Source: Riptortus pedestris (Eukaryota > Arthropoda > Insecta > Hemiptera > Alydidae). Taken from it: a stretch of DNA of 64,000 nucleotides. A model generated the notes under the pieces. It did not search any database and had not been told where the DNA came from. It saw nothing but the letters and a program-made list of their open reading frames with translations. The translations under genes were made by a program, and so were the position numbers. The stretch spans positions 4,897,001 to 4,961,000 of the forward strand of contig CM032228.1 of the NCBI GenBank assembly GCA_019009955.1, in the 5' to 3' direction. How positions within the stretch are numbered: position 1 is the first letter of the stretch; each line of letters opens with the position of its first letter. Below are positions 1 through 11,230 of this stretch, in pieces.

Positions 1-872
1 ATCCTCTCAAGCCCTGGCCCTAAATCGAGATGGTCACACACCACACCTAAACCTAACCCCAAATAATCCCAGGAATCCTCCAGACCAACATGCTCAATGA
101 CGGCGTCACTCACCATATAACTGGCCTCTTCCTTCCTAACAGACTCCAATGCAACAGTCAGGGTGTGTTACTTAGCCAAATTAAGCTCCAACACACAATC
201 ACCGAATCCTTCAGCCATCGCTCTCAACAAACACCTCAGACCAGAGATAGAGGGCGCGAGAAAAACCAAATCTTCCACATACGCCACACCTCCACAACGA
301 ACCCCACCCAGAAGAACCCCCACATCACCCGTAAGGCCCGCCCTACGTGGTCCATAACCACGTTTAGCATAATTGAAGACAAAGGATCACCCTGTCGGAC
401 TCCTCTGGCCGGGCGCATCTCCGCAGCTTTATGCCCAGCCATACAAATCCGCGATGTAGCATCCTCGTAAACTGCTCGGATGTAGTCAATAAATTCCTTT
501 TGTACCCCCCGCTCCTCCAGGATACGAAGACAGGCGACATGACTGACACTATCAAACGCCTTTCTCACGTCAAGAAAAGCCGCACAGAGATCCCCTTCTT
601 CCTCCATGCGGTTCACAAGACTGCGTCCAGCAGAGCCATACAATCCCCTCCTACTGAGGCACCAGAGGAATCTTGGACTTCAACCGAGCAGCCAAAATAC
701 AATAGAGATGCCTTACAATGACTGATGAAACAGAAATAGGCCTGTAGTCTTCAGGGATCCTGGCACTTTCACACTTTGGTATCATCGTAACTCTGGCTCT
801 CAGCAGCTCTTTCGGCACCCGACTGTCGAGCAGAAGTAAGTTCAAAATGATCGCGTGGACCCACCAGTCCAA
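1..872 (-). mobile_element. R2-like LINE reverse transcriptase remnant, degenerate, runs off the left edge
   Basis: Read on the minus strand, the conserved blocks of a non-LTR reverse transcriptase appear in order. The finger block RPISVSSVIVRHL is near 690-760. Motif A, FLDVRKAFDS, is near 550-577. Motif B, GVRQGDPLSS, is near 374-403. Motif C is near 266-292 in another frame. The wording of the finger and B blocks is that of the R2 clade, which carries a restriction-like endonuclease rather than an APE nuclease. The copy is dead: motif C reads YVED instead of YADD, at least one frameshift separates motifs B and C, and an in-frame TAA lies at about 168-170 in the thumb region. R2 proper inserts into 28S rDNA; no rDNA is visible here. 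The endonuclease end would lie left of the window. Clade assignment is by eye. Confidence 0.7.
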
Positions 873-1600
873 ACCCCGCCAGAACCCCTGTCAAGTCCAG
901 GTGCGAAACCCACTGAGGGACACATGGTAGTAACCTCTGACATTGTTACAGGAGTTCATACATTAGTACCGGCATGCAATCGTTCCCCACGCACCTCCTC
1001 ACCACCCGATCGCTCCTCCACAATCGCTGGACTCGGCGATAGCTCCCACGCTTAGATGGACAACAATCCCCCATCCTGGGACACTGGCGTGGCTGCCGAC
1101 CTGGCTCATGGGGAATACCGCCCCGAGCGGCCGCAGCGAGTTGGACCAAAATCCATTCCTCCAAACAAAAACTAAGGCCCACCACCACCAGAGCATGGCT
1201 ACCAACCTCCAACAGCCGGTCAGTACACAGGGTGGTGCGCAACCCCGAGAGCTCAACCACCAATCCCCGCAGCCTCGTCCGAAGGGCTTCACTACACCAC
1301 CACCGCGGTTCACAGCAGCCAGCCCCCGCGGTCTCCCCTCAGTCCTCCTCTCGTCCCCAATCCTCTGGATCAATTCCTTGTACGACGGCTTAATTCTAGC
1401 CCCATTAATCGCGTCAGCAGAACGCCCCTCAATGATCTCGTAAAGCTAGGCATTCAAGTCTCCTTCGAAACCGGTCTCCACTAGCCTCAGTTCCTCGGAT
1501 GCAAAACACCACAGCTCCTCCGGGTCCCACCTTCACCTCACCTGTACTCTTCGAATGGCAGCATTGTGCTCCACCGGATGAGCCCGCTTAGAATGCATGC
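873..1600 (-). other. GC-rich LINE-derived linker, no intact gene
   Basis: This stretch joins the R2-like reverse transcriptase on its left to the zinc-knuckle ORF1 remnant on its right. Short open frames run in several frames on both strands, but none contains an endonuclease motif or other domain that I recognise. It is probably the decayed middle of the same LINE or the junction of two LINEs. Confidence 0.4.
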
Positions 1601-2890
1601 CCATACCAGTGGCAGGGGCAAGCCCCGACCACAATGCCGACATTCAAAGGGCCCAGAATCAGCCACAATCTATTCAGCTGACCTCCCGACTAAATGCCAG
1701 ACGATAGGCTGAACAATTAGCATAGTGACTCAAGGAGTGATCACTACGCCTCCCGGCCACCCTACACACCTGACACACCACTGAAGAAACTAGTTTGGTT
1801 CAAGCGCCCCGCTTATGCCCCTCCTCCGCGCAATGGGAGCAAAGCTCCGCCCTCCTGCAGTGCTTGGCCACGTGACCGCAGGTGTGACACCGGGCACACC
1901 GGGTCACCCCCACATAGTCGACAGCTCTAGAGCTGGCGAATCAGACATACACCCTTTCGACCGACCTCAGAAGCTTTCCAGCTGCAGCACTAACATTGAG
2001 CACCACGTTGACCACCGGGGAAGACCTGTTCCCCGATTCGTGCTAAAGGGTAGCCCAATCATCACCCGATCCGCCACTGTCCGAAAAGTTCTGGGCCCTT
2101 ATAGAACCCATGACCTCATGCAGTGACATGTCTCTCGAGACATCATAGACTACAACTCTTGGGCTCCTACGACCCACCACTGATGCCCTTAACCCCGCCT
2201 TCAAAAGGGCTTTCACTTCACAACTTCCTCGTGCCCTCCTGCCCCTGCGCCAACTCTATCGCCTTCTTCCTGCCCCGCATGGAAACAACCTGCCACTTTT
2301 CTTAATGGCAGATTCCCGAACCTCGCGTCCTCCACCGAGCGACCACCACAATCTCCCAGGGCCTACGAGACGGAGCTGCCGCATCCACTACAACATAGAA
2401 CATCATTCCACCCTTCGGTGCCGGATCAGGAAGTATGCCCCCTCCATTGACATTAGATGCCAGAGCCCGGATCAAAACCACCTGCTTACAATCCCTGAGG
2501 CTCCATTCCACATCGTCCAGCTTGGCTAGCTTCCTTTTCATCGCTACAATTCTATTTTTCAGCCCCCCAAATATGCTGACCCTATCGGCATCTCGCTCTA
2601 CTGTTCTCAGTGAGTTATTTACTCTCATCTGAGTGGCAACCGTTTCCGCCAACTCTTGAACGACGTTCACCACAACCTTCCAGTCTTCTACCAGACTCTG
2701 GGCAACTGGTTTCGTCGCGTCTTGCAAGCCTTAAAATAACCCTAGAAGGCCACTTGGGCCTTGTTCGCCTCGACCAGCTGATGTACCATCCGCTATTAAC
2801 TCTCCCAGACACAGCCTGTAATGCTTCGGTACTCTCCGACACCAAGACTCCCTCTTCACCCATCTCTCTTTGTGAACCTGACATCCTCGG
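1600..2890 (-). mobile_element. R1-like LINE ORF1 (gag-like) remnant with zinc knuckles
   Basis: On the minus strand a likely start (MSGSQREMGEEG) lies near 2882. It is followed, after a frameshift, by a hydrophilic segment at 2302-2727 and then by CCHC zinc knuckles. The first, CHTCGHVAKHC, is at about 1856-1892. The second, starting CSHC with a following GH, is at about 1813-1853. A third block of the form C-x2-C-x3-GR-x3-H-x7-C is at about 1708-1770. Three such knuckles, the last with a GR step, are typical of the ORF1 nucleic-acid-binding protein of R1/I-type LINEs. Frameshifts and stops break the frame. It sits directly upstream of an R2-like reverse transcriptase in the same orientation; standard R2 has a single ORF without a gag-like ORF1, so this may be two elements. 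Confidence 0.6.
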
Positions 2891-4020
2891 ATAAGAACAA
2901 AAAAAATAAAACAAAAAAAAAACGATACGAAATTAATAAATAGCAACAAAATTACCTAATAACTCAATAAAACAACTCAACTCTACTTCCCAACACAACA
3001 AAATAAATTAAAATAAAGAACAAATAAAGGTACCCAGGGTGAATAAGAGAGCCCAAAATAGACCCTTTAGGGCCAACTAAAAATAATTGCAAAAAAAAAA
3101 AACCAAATCAATCTCAAGAAAAACGGTTATAAACTGAGTCTAAACCGTGAAGCGAAGCTCCTAATAACTCCTGTTCTCCTGGTCAGTATTCCCTCTCAGA
3201 GAGGACAAAAACCTCACTATCTCGGGACCGGGGAGGGGCCTATAATGTTGGGACAAAATCATTTAACCCAGAAATAGACCGTCAAATATATGCAAAGCCC
3301 AAACGGGCCGACCACGAATGGGGGGGGGCACAGGGTGGCCAAAACTCCCAGCTGCCTTCCAAACCCAACCTGCTCCATCTAGTCCCAAATACCAACTAAG
3401 CAATAAAAGTTGGCGTGTTCAGCCAGTCACCTAACCAAAAAGAGGGGAATCTTAAAAGCCTCTCTGCCTGTACATTAAAGAATGGGCCTGCTTACACGGA
3501 AGGAAAAGTACCCAAACTACAGTACCACTAGCATCCAAAATTACACAGTTGAAGGATTAGGGGCTTATCCAGCCTAGTTCCTAAAATGGTGTAAAAAAAA
3601 GTAAGGACTTAACCTAAAAAAAAGCCTGAAATGCTGGAGACAACTAAGTACGAGGCACACCCCACGACCCCTTCCAGAGGCAGACTGAAGCGATATTTCA
3701 AGACACTTTCTTCAACCATTTCAGAAGTAAGTCCGTTCCAAGTCATACAGAACAGTACCCGGCTTTTTACCTGAACCTTCATTCAGAGGTTAAGTGGATT
3801 AGGAATGACTTATTATTAATCAATAAACAGTAAAATTCAACAAGCATAACAACTGCGTTGTATATGTCCATTTTGTAACTCATTTGGGATAGAAACAATT
3901 CGATAGGTGAATATTTGTGCAAATTGCGTTCGACAACATACAACAATTTGAACTCAAGGTCTACAAATAATAAAATAAAGAAAAGGATAAAGTTTTATGT
4001 TATTTATTTACAAGATAAAA
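2891..4020. other. Gene-free, A-rich spacer
   Basis: It holds A-rich tracts at about 2897-2960 and 3092-3103 and a short G run at about 3319-3328. No open frame with a recognisable domain and no TATA/ATG module like those of the cuticle genes was seen. The left part may be the 5' untranslated region of the minus-strand LINE. The right end (about 3980-4020) is the 3' flank of cuticle gene 1. Confidence 0.4.
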
Positions 4021-4025
4021 AATAA

Positions 4026-4031
4026 TTTATT
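4026..4031 (-). terminator. Polyadenylation signal AATAAA of cuticle gene 1
   Basis: The plus-strand TTTATT is AATAAA on the gene's strand, 10 bases after the TAG stop. Further AATAAA-like motifs follow near 4003-4010. Confidence 0.5.
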
Positions 4032-4040
4032 TACTTATAT

Positions 4041-4962
4041 CTAATGAATGAGAGCGTGTCCGGCGGAGTATGCGAGTGGAGCATGGGCGATGGCTGGGGC
4101 GTACCTTGCAAGAGGTGCAGCATACCTTGCAATGGGTGCAGCAAGAGCTGGAGCAGCGTACCTTGCAATGGGGGCGTGGGCTACAGCAAGGGGAGCAGCA
4201 TGAGCTACAGCAACTGGAGCAGCAACCTTAACAGCTGGTGCAGCATGGACTCCAGCTTCCTTGTGGACGACGGCGTTGAATCCGTTGACTGGGTCAGCGG
4301 TGTATTCTACGGTCCTCCTGGAACCATCGGGTTCGATGAGGGAGTAACTTCCCTGGACAACATCTCCGTCACGGGACTCGTGCTGGCTCTTGGAGTCTCC
4401 GGTAAGAGCGTCCTGGATGTCATAGGCGTAGCTGTACTGTGGGTGTGGGTCGTACTCATCGACAGCAGCATGAGCTACTGGAGCAGCATGAGCAACAGCT
4501 ACTGGAGCAGCATAGCGGGCAACGGGGGCAGCAACGGCGAGAGGAGCAGCATACCTGGCAGCGAGTGGTGCAGCATATGCCCTAGCAGCAAGGGGAGCAG
4601 CGAGAGGTGCAGCATATGCCCTAGCTAGGGGAGCAGCATAGGATGCAGCATATGGTGCAGCATATGCACTGGCGAGAGGTGCTCCTGGGGCGTATACTGC
4701 AGGTGCACCGACTACTCCAGCCCTAGCAACTGCCACTAAAGCGGCGAGGACGATAACCTGAAAACCAACCATCCATTATTTAATTTGTTTTATTATAAAT
4801 TCAGTAAGTTTTAATGATAAATTGTATATCAATAGATGAAAAATTTTAAGGTATTACTTTGTAACTCTGACATGGTTACATTTTTAAAATATCAATATAA
4901 TTACATCAAACATTATTACTAAATACTTTCTTCGGACGGTTTATTACCTTGTTGATAGCCAT
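4041..4962 (-). CDS. RR-2 cuticle protein, gene 1 (two exons, 243 aa)
   Basis: This is a secreted structural protein of the chitin-based exoskeleton; the RR-2 form of the Rebers-Riddiford domain binds chitin and is typical of hard cuticle. Exon 1 is 4962-4948 (MAINK), the intron is 4947-4758 (GTAATA...TTTTCAG, phase 0) and exon 2 is 4757-4041. Reading straight through the intron would give a false start MVGFQ at 4772; the exon 1 start is preferred because of its TATA box and its identity with gene 2. The signal peptide is about residues 1-19 ([14 protein letters not shown]). An Ala/Pro/Tyr-rich region with AAPLA and YAAP units spans about 20-100. The RR-2 domain spans about 106-171, with [30 protein letters not shown] and [16 protein letters not shown]. 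The tail has one [11 protein letters not shown] unit and ends HALIH. It is an inverted near-copy of gene 2. Confidence 0.95.
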
Positions 4963-4996
4963 GCTGAGACTGTGGCTGTATGGGCAAGGAGAGTGT

Positions 4997-5019
4997 TTAT
5001 ATAGTTGAGGCGTGTGCAA
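4997..5019 (-). promoter_or_regulatory. Promoter of cuticle gene 1: TTGCACACG plus TATATAA
   Basis: On the minus strand TTGCACACG (5019-5011) is followed after 7 nt by TATATAA (5003-4997). The first T of the TATA box is 41 nt before the ATG, so the 5' leader is only about 10 nt. The surrounding 120 bp are almost identical to those upstream of gene 2. The motif differs by one base from the TTGCACAAG seen at genes 2, 3, 4 and 5. Confidence 0.8.
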
Positions 5020-5099
5020 TATTTCCACCTCCTTCTCTCTCGTCTTACACCAAATATATATCTACTACTCCTAATTACTAACTGCTTTACATATATTAT

Positions 5100-5670
5100 T
5101 AAACGGATGTGTGGCCACTGGCTGAGTCGTGTATTAAATTTATTCAACTTAGTTTAATGATCTTACCATATTTTTTCATCGTAGTGTTAAATCGAAGTTC
5201 TAATACTTATTAAAGAAGTTGATCGCATTTTGCTGAGCATTTACTCATAATTGACATATGTCAATATATTCCTGTTAAATGAAATTAAATACAAATAGCA
5301 TTTATAGCAGGCAAATCATTAAAATAAATTCGTTTTAGCAGGTTGGACAACTGCTACAGGATAAGGAACAGTGAATGGCAAGAAACAATACTGTGGATGT
5401 GTGGCCACTGGATGAGTCGTGTATTAAATTTATTCAAATTATTTTGGTGATCTTACCATATTTTTTCATCGTAGTGTTAAATCGAACACTACTTATTAAA
5501 GAAGTTGATCTCTAGCTAGCACAATGGCTGAGCATTTATATGACATGTGAAATGAAATTAAATACAAATAGCATTTATAGCAGGCAAATTATTTAAATTA
5601 ATAAGTTTTAGCAGGTTGGACAACTGCTTCAGGATAAGGAACAGTGAATGGCAAGAAGCAATACTGGAAA
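5100..5670. repeat. Imperfect tandem duplication (about 280 bp x 2) upstream of cuticle gene 1
   Basis: The block starting with GTGTGGCCACTGGCTGAGTC near 5107 repeats near 5397 with small indels; both copies end with AACAGTGAATGGCAAGAA. On the minus strand each copy opens with a short frame reading LPFTVPYP-x-AVVQPAKT then stop, which looks like the end of a secreted-protein exon followed by its 3' UTR. It may be a duplicated 3' exon remnant, or distal regulatory DNA of gene 1. Confidence 0.6.
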
Positions 5671-5720
5671 TTTTCAAAAGCAACAATTCTCTGAAGAGAA
5701 CTCCAATAAATAAGCCCTTT

Positions 5721-6115
5721 AGCAGATTTCCCTTAATGCAAATCAGCTATTGAGGTTGTACCCACGAGGCTTTTTTCGAATCATTTCTTCAAATGTCCAT
5801 CGATCCAACCTAGAATGATAAATGATGTCTGTTGGAAATATTTAGTCGTTTTAAGTAAAAACAAACTTCAAATTAGTTTACGGCTGAAATCGGATCAGGA
5901 GAAGGGGGCCGGGATTAGAGGGGAGCAATATCGGAAATTCGAAATATCTCTAATACGTTTGATTGAAAAATTATATAGAAACAATCTTATTGAAAATTAA
6001 ATTTAGTATTAATATTGTTATATACATATTTTCCGTATAATGAGTATTAACCGTGATATTTGGATTTTAAAGTTTTCCCCTTTGAGTAAACCCCCACTCC
6101 TACTAGTGTCATATT
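5721..6115 (+). mobile_element. Family A element, 5' part
   Basis: It begins with AGCAGATTTCCC after a T run, then the GCTATTGAGG and TGTCCATCGATCC blocks and a purine-rich block shared with the other copies. It lacks the internal (TA)n and the 3' hairpin end. Confidence 0.65.
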
Positions 6116-6526
6116 AATAGTAAGCTGTTATATCATGAACCACTTCATTACAAGGCTAAAGAACGAAAATTGTTGTCATTGAACTTTTACTCTTTGAGAT
6201 ATATGCAAATACGTTCTATGGATCCCTCCACCCTTCTTTTGTTCATAAATTACTAATATTTAAGTAATTGGGATTATTCTGATTGATTATAAATTACAGC
6301 ACAACTATAGTAAATAGTTCTGAATAAAATTATTATGATATATTCAGAAATATTTCTTTAATTGGTTTTCCTTCCGGTCTAGAATTCAGGTTGGCTGGAC
6401 TGTTTGTTTGCGCTGATTGTATACGCTTTCAGCTGTAGAATTATTAACTTCTAACTGTAATATTTCTCATTACCCCTTGTATTTATTCACTTAATATTCC
6501 CCAGTATGTACATATATTTATCTATT

Positions 6527-6637
6527 AGCAGATTTCCCTTAAGGGAAATCAGCTATTGAGGTCGTATTCATGACGCCATTTCCAATCCGCAATGTCCATC
6601 GATCCTACCAAGTAGATGACGAACATGAGGTCCGTTC

Positions 6638-6691
<54 letters not shown>

Positions 6692-6990
6692 TTGTCTGTT
6701 AAAGCTCTAGCGGTCGCAATTTTTGTTTGATCGTTACCAAACTCGATATTTATTCGTTTTATGGAAAAAGACAGATCAAGTTCGTTAATGGCTGAAATCG
6801 GAACAGGGGAAGGGGGGTTTAGAGGGGGGATTTTCAAAAATTCGAAATATCTCCGTTACCATACGTTGTATCAAAACATTGTATAAAACAAATCATATTG
6901 CAAATTAAATTTACTATAAATTTTGTTCTATACAGTAGTTCTCTATCTTGAATATTAACCGAGATATTTGCATTTGTATTCTGTGTGTAA
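6527..6990 (+). mobile_element. Family A element with internal (TA)n, 3' truncated
   Basis: It opens with AGCAGATTTCCCTTAAGGGA, has the GTCCGTTCAAAA block, a (TA)n tract at 6642-6687, the CTCTAGCGGTCGCAATTTTT block and the GAGATATTTGCAT block. The hairpin end is missing. Confidence 0.75.
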
Positions 6991-7161
6991 TCTCATCTTA
7001 TCTTCGCTATTTCTAAATAAAATTTCGATTTGTAGAAGTTACAAAGTTGAAAAAAAGTAATTAAGAATACGTCGCTTAGTATTTGGAAGTTATTAAATAA
7101 TGTATACAAACAACAATTGTTCTGCATCATTAGTTTATCAAGATTGGTTCAATAACATTTT

Positions 7162-7290
7162 AGCAGATTGCCCTTTACGGAAATCAGCTATTGAGTCGTA
7201 CTCACGGCGCGATTTTCGAACAATTTCGACAAATTTCCTTCAATACTACCTAGGAGATGACGAAATGAGGTATGTTAAAAATTATATACG

Positions 7291-7329
<39 letters not shown>

Positions 7330-7330
7330 C
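7162..7330 (+). mobile_element. Family A element fragment ending in (TA)n
   Basis: It starts AGCAGATT, carries the AAATCAGCTATTGAG block and ends in a (TA)n tract at about 7295-7327. A second (TA)n tract lies at 7394-7436. Confidence 0.6.
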
Positions 7331-7390
7331 ACATTGTTATTAGTATAAGTTATTGCACAACACTGACCAAAACTCCAAAAAACAACAACA

Positions 7391-7438
<48 letters not shown>

Positions 7439-7439
7439 A

Positions 7440-8073
7440 ACAAAATTAGCTGCTCTCTGTCTGAGGGTACATGTATGGTCAGCCTCCTAATCTGCCAAGT
7501 TCTTGGTAATAATGTTTTTTTTTTTTATTTTAATTTTGTTTAAATTGTATACGAAAAGTTAGAATACATTGATTATTGCAAATTAGGGGGGTATCTCAGG
7601 TGAGAGTGCAGCTTATTATTTTTATCTTTATTTTTTATATAAATGATGATGTATGATCCTTATTGATGATTTTAGAACAAGTGTGGATACGTTCTTCAGA
7701 TCATCGTTTGTTAGCCCTTGTTCTATTAGTATCTTCACCGTTTTCTGATGGAGGACTCCTCTTCAGCCGAACAGTAGCCCCATAACTGTCCAGATTTCGT
7801 ATTTCTTTATGAAATAGGGGCAACAAGGTTCATATATGCTTTTCTTCTCCTGGTCCACCTCGTCTGCTTGATTTTTGTTCATCTCAAAACGGACAGTAGG
7901 ATCCAGAATTAAGCCCTTTTTTTCATTTTTCTTGATGGCTACTATTGTCCGCTCTTCTTGGACTGCCGTCTGAGGAATTGCAAGCCACATCTTCGAATAT
8001 ATCCCAATCTGGGTGCTTCTTTTTCTAGAGGTGAGCAATATGAGTCCGGACCTTAGGATGCCGAGAAATGCGC

Positions 8074-8075
<2 letters not shown>
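7440..8075. other. Gene-free spacer
   Basis: The minus-strand frame 7763-8038 (91 aa, starting MLTSRKRSTQ) matches nothing I recognise and has no promoter module. It contains MNKNQADEVDQEK, which could be a decayed TE protein. Otherwise the stretch is T-rich with no visible feature. Confidence 0.3.
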
Positions 8076-8138
<63 letters not shown>

Positions 8139-8167
8139 GCACGCGCGCACACACACACACACACACA
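8076..8167. repeat. Compound microsatellite (TA)n then (CA)n
   Basis: An uninterrupted TA tract (about 8076-8134) passes through a short CGCACGCGCG step into a CA tract (about 8149-8167). Confidence 0.9.
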
Positions 8168-8439
8168 AAGATACAGTACTGGATATAGTAAATAGTTTTC
8201 AATCAAATTAATATGTTATATTCAGATATATTTCAATTGTTTTTTTTCCTGTGATGAATATTTCTATCTATCTGTACTGTTGTAAGAGGGTGGCAGACCT
8301 TTTTGTGTACAATTCAGAGGCTACCTGTAGGGAGGTTATTAAAATTAACTGAAACATTTCTCATTACCATTTGTATTGATTCATTTAATATTCACGATGG
8401 TGTGTTGTAATTATGTAAATTTATTACTAAACTTCACGA

Positions 8440-8805
8440 GGGAAATCTGCTTAATTTTCGTAGCTCCATCGTGACGGACTATTTTCTCCAACTCATAATA
8501 AAGGGGATATTTAGAATTTTCGATTTCCCCCACCCCTCAACCAGCAAAACCCCTAGTTCGGTTTGAGCCATTAACAAGTACGGCCTTTACTTTTAATAAA
8601 ACAGTTAAATATCGAGTATGGTATACATAAAATAAACACTTTCGAGTTAAAAACGTAAAATCTTAGATGATGAAGTCATCACACTAAATATCACACAATA
8701 AAATTGCACGAAAAACAATGTTTGGTAATGTAGCATCCAATAAAGTGTTAACACCTTATTACTAATAAGTGTTAACTGTGGGGTTTACTGAAGGCTGAAA
8801 ACTAA
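8440..8805. mobile_element. Rearranged fragments of family A
   Basis: A plus-orientation 3' end (AGGGAAATCTGCTTAATTTT ... GACGGAC) at 8447-8491 is followed by minus-orientation internal blocks (8510-8640 and 8775-8805). The mixture of orientations points to nested or rearranged copies. Confidence 0.55.
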
Positions 8806-8810
8806 AAAAA

Positions 8811-9634
8811 GTCCGTCACGCAGGGGCTGCGTAAACTAAGCAGATTTCCCACGTGAAGTTTAGTAATAGATAAATCTACATACTGCTAACACAACACCAC
8901 CGTGAATAAATACAAACGGAAATAAGAAATGGTCCATCCAATTTCAATAACCTGCCGACAGGAAGTGTTAGGTTAGAAATGTAAACAAACGGGTCTGCCC
9001 GCCTCACACCGGAAAAAAAAAACAATTACTGAAATATATCAGAATATAAAATATTAATTTTATTAAGTACTATTTACTATATCTAGTACTGTAATTAATA
9101 ATAAGTCAGAATAATTGTTATCTCCATCAATCAAATTTTAGTAGTCCAAAACCTTAAGACGGGGGGGGGGGATCACCGGGAGATATTTGCATGTATCTCG
9201 TTTAATAAAGGTCTCTTGAATACAATTTTTGGTATTTAAACTTCGAATTATGTGATTTATTATGTAGCAGACTATTGTTAATGTAACATGAGTAGAAGTG
9301 GTTTGCTGATGGCTGAAAACTGAAAAATGCAAATATCTCGGTTAATTTTCAAGATTGTAAAGAAATGAATATAACAATATTTATAGCAAATTTAATTTGC
9401 AATAAGATTGATTCTGTACAACTTTTCGATCCGACGTATAGTAACGGAGATATTTGGGATTTTCGAAAATCCTCCCCTCTAAACCCCCCCCCTCCCACCG
9501 GTCCGATTTCCGACATTAAAGAACTTGAACTTTCTTTTTACATAAACCCACTAAAAGTCAAGTTTGGTAACGATCAAACAAAAATTGCGACCACCAGAGC
9601 GGTAACAGACCAATAAATATATATACATATATAC

Positions 9635-9686
<52 letters not shown>

Positions 9687-9816
9687 TTTTGAAGTTTTGA
9701 ACAGACCTCATTTTCGTCATCTACTAGGTAGGATCGATGGACATTTGAAGAAAAATTTCGAAAATTCCGCCATGAGTACAACCTCAATAGCTGATTTCCA
9801 TTAAGGGAAATCTGCT
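8811..9816 (-). mobile_element. Family A element, full length (1.0 kb)
   Basis: On the minus strand it runs from AGCAGATTTCCC (near 9816) to GTGACGGAC (8811). Both outer flanks are T runs on that strand. The inverted copy GGGAAATCTGCT lies at about 8840, just inside a short hairpin ACGCAG-CCC-CTGCGT. An internal microsatellite lies at about 9614-9683. There is no coding capacity and no target-site duplication. The layout (terminal repeat re-used inverted near the 3' end, 3' hairpin, central microsatellite, insertion in T runs) is that of DINE-1/Helentron non-autonomous elements. The class is inferred. Confidence 0.75.
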
Positions 9817-10002
9817 AAAAGTGAAAATATCTCTGTTAATAATCAAGATAATTAAAAAAACATAACATTGTTTATTAAACAATACATTTGCAATAAGATT
9901 GATTCTATATCATTTTTTTTTTCAATATTTCCACCTTCTAAAATATGTGTGTGTCTATATATATTGTATAGATGTTTTCGACCATATTATTATAATATTA
10001 AT

Positions 10003-10210
10003 ATTTATGAACGTCCGTTTTTTTCTGCTATGGCTAATTGGGACGGGGTATGTACAGGTTACCACCCTTTTCTATCCAGGCTGGGACTATAGATTTTATT
10101 TAATGAATTCGGTACTAAATAGATTATTACCTAGGTGGAAATGGAACTAGTACTGTAGGTTTGCCGTGCCAGATTAAGGTCAACCCTTTAACTCACATGG
10201 CTAACCTTAT
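10003..10210 (-). mobile_element. tRNA-headed SINE copy
   Basis: It contains the shared body TAATTGGGACGGG...ACAGGTTACCACCC and the tRNA-like end with TTAACTCACATGGCTAA. The same sequence recurs at least six more times in the window. Confidence 0.7.
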
Positions 10211-10378
10211 TATAGATGGTGTGGTTTTTTGTTGAGGCTTGTGGTCAATGTTTATGCAGGGGCCAATATTTACAGTGATTTATTTTCTCTTTCTCAGGGC
10301 TATAAACAAGTAATACATTTAATATATTGCATATTGCTATTGTTAAATACAGTGTTTCCGTTTGCTATATGCTCTTTG

Positions 10379-10491
10379 TGACTTAATTACTTGCTCTTTG
10401 TTGCTATCGAGTGACTTAATTACTTGCTCTTTGTTGCTATCGAGTGACTTAATTACTTGCTCTTGGTTGCTATCGAGTGACTTAATTACTA
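10379..10491. repeat. 33-bp tandem repeat, about 3.4 copies
   Basis: The unit starts GTGACTTAATTACTTGCTCT and repeats with a period of exactly 33 bp. The minus-strand frame reads QVIKSLDSNKE repeatedly, only because 33 is divisible by three. Confidence 0.9.
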
Positions 10492-10606
10492 AAATACATT
10501 TGTTATTGCACTTTTGGATACACATAACAATCTGATTGTAACCTCCCATAAGGTTATGCACTGCCTGTATGGTCAAAACCTTACATGTTTATCTATACGC
10601 ATTCAA

Positions 10607-10608
<2 letters not shown>

Positions 10609-10662
<54 letters not shown>
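10609..10662. repeat. (TA)n microsatellite
   Basis: About 27 uninterrupted TA units, without the family A flanks. Confidence 0.9.
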
Positions 10663-10664
<2 letters not shown>

Positions 10665-11230
10665 TTCAGATTGTGGGTCCAGTATTTTTATATGTCCGTC
10701 ATAGATTCATGGCAAGGGTTGCCAATATAATTGTTTTTTTCCGGGCAAACTTTATTGATACGGTTCGTATATTTCATTAATAGTTCTTCTTTCCGGTCTA
10801 CATTCTATCTATTCAGCGCTGCGATGTTGGCTGCCCTGTTTGTTTACAATTCAGACGCTCCCCGTTGTAGATATTGTTAACTTGTAATTGGACTGAGTGA
10901 TCTCTTCCTACCGTTTCCATTTATTCGTTTAACTTTCACGGTGGTGTATATGTATATTCATACTGCCCTGCATGTGTCGTGGCTTATAATTCACCTCTTC
11001 AGGCGCTATCTATTTTCAAAAACTAATAACATTAATTTAACAAAACCCTATGATAACACTGGTCAACACAATTTTTGTTTCCTTAATTTTTTTAACTTTT
11101 ATTGGGTATTTCAAAGGCCCTGACGATGAAAACAATACTGGGAGATTGCTGACAGCTTTATTTTCTGAAATATAAATTTTGACTGTTTTGACTTTAAACA
11201 TTCAAGGTAAGTAATTAATAATGTTATAAA
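10663..11230. other. Gene-free spacer
   Basis: No recognisable frame or regulatory module. The right end adjoins the 3' end of the minus-strand broken gene. Confidence 0.4.

Noticed and set aside
4044..4628. 194-aa plus-strand frame rich in Ser/Cys/Gly over cuticle gene 1, and similar antisense frames over genes 2, 3, 4 and 6
   Set aside because: Antisense shadows of GC-rich cuticle coding sequence.
8821..8843. Canonical Helitron 3' end (hairpin followed by CTAA)
   Set aside because: On the plus strand the hairpin is followed by AAACTAAG, but family similarity continues beyond CTAA and the true border is on the other side, so the canonical Helitron reading does not fit; the DINE-1/Helentron layout fits better.
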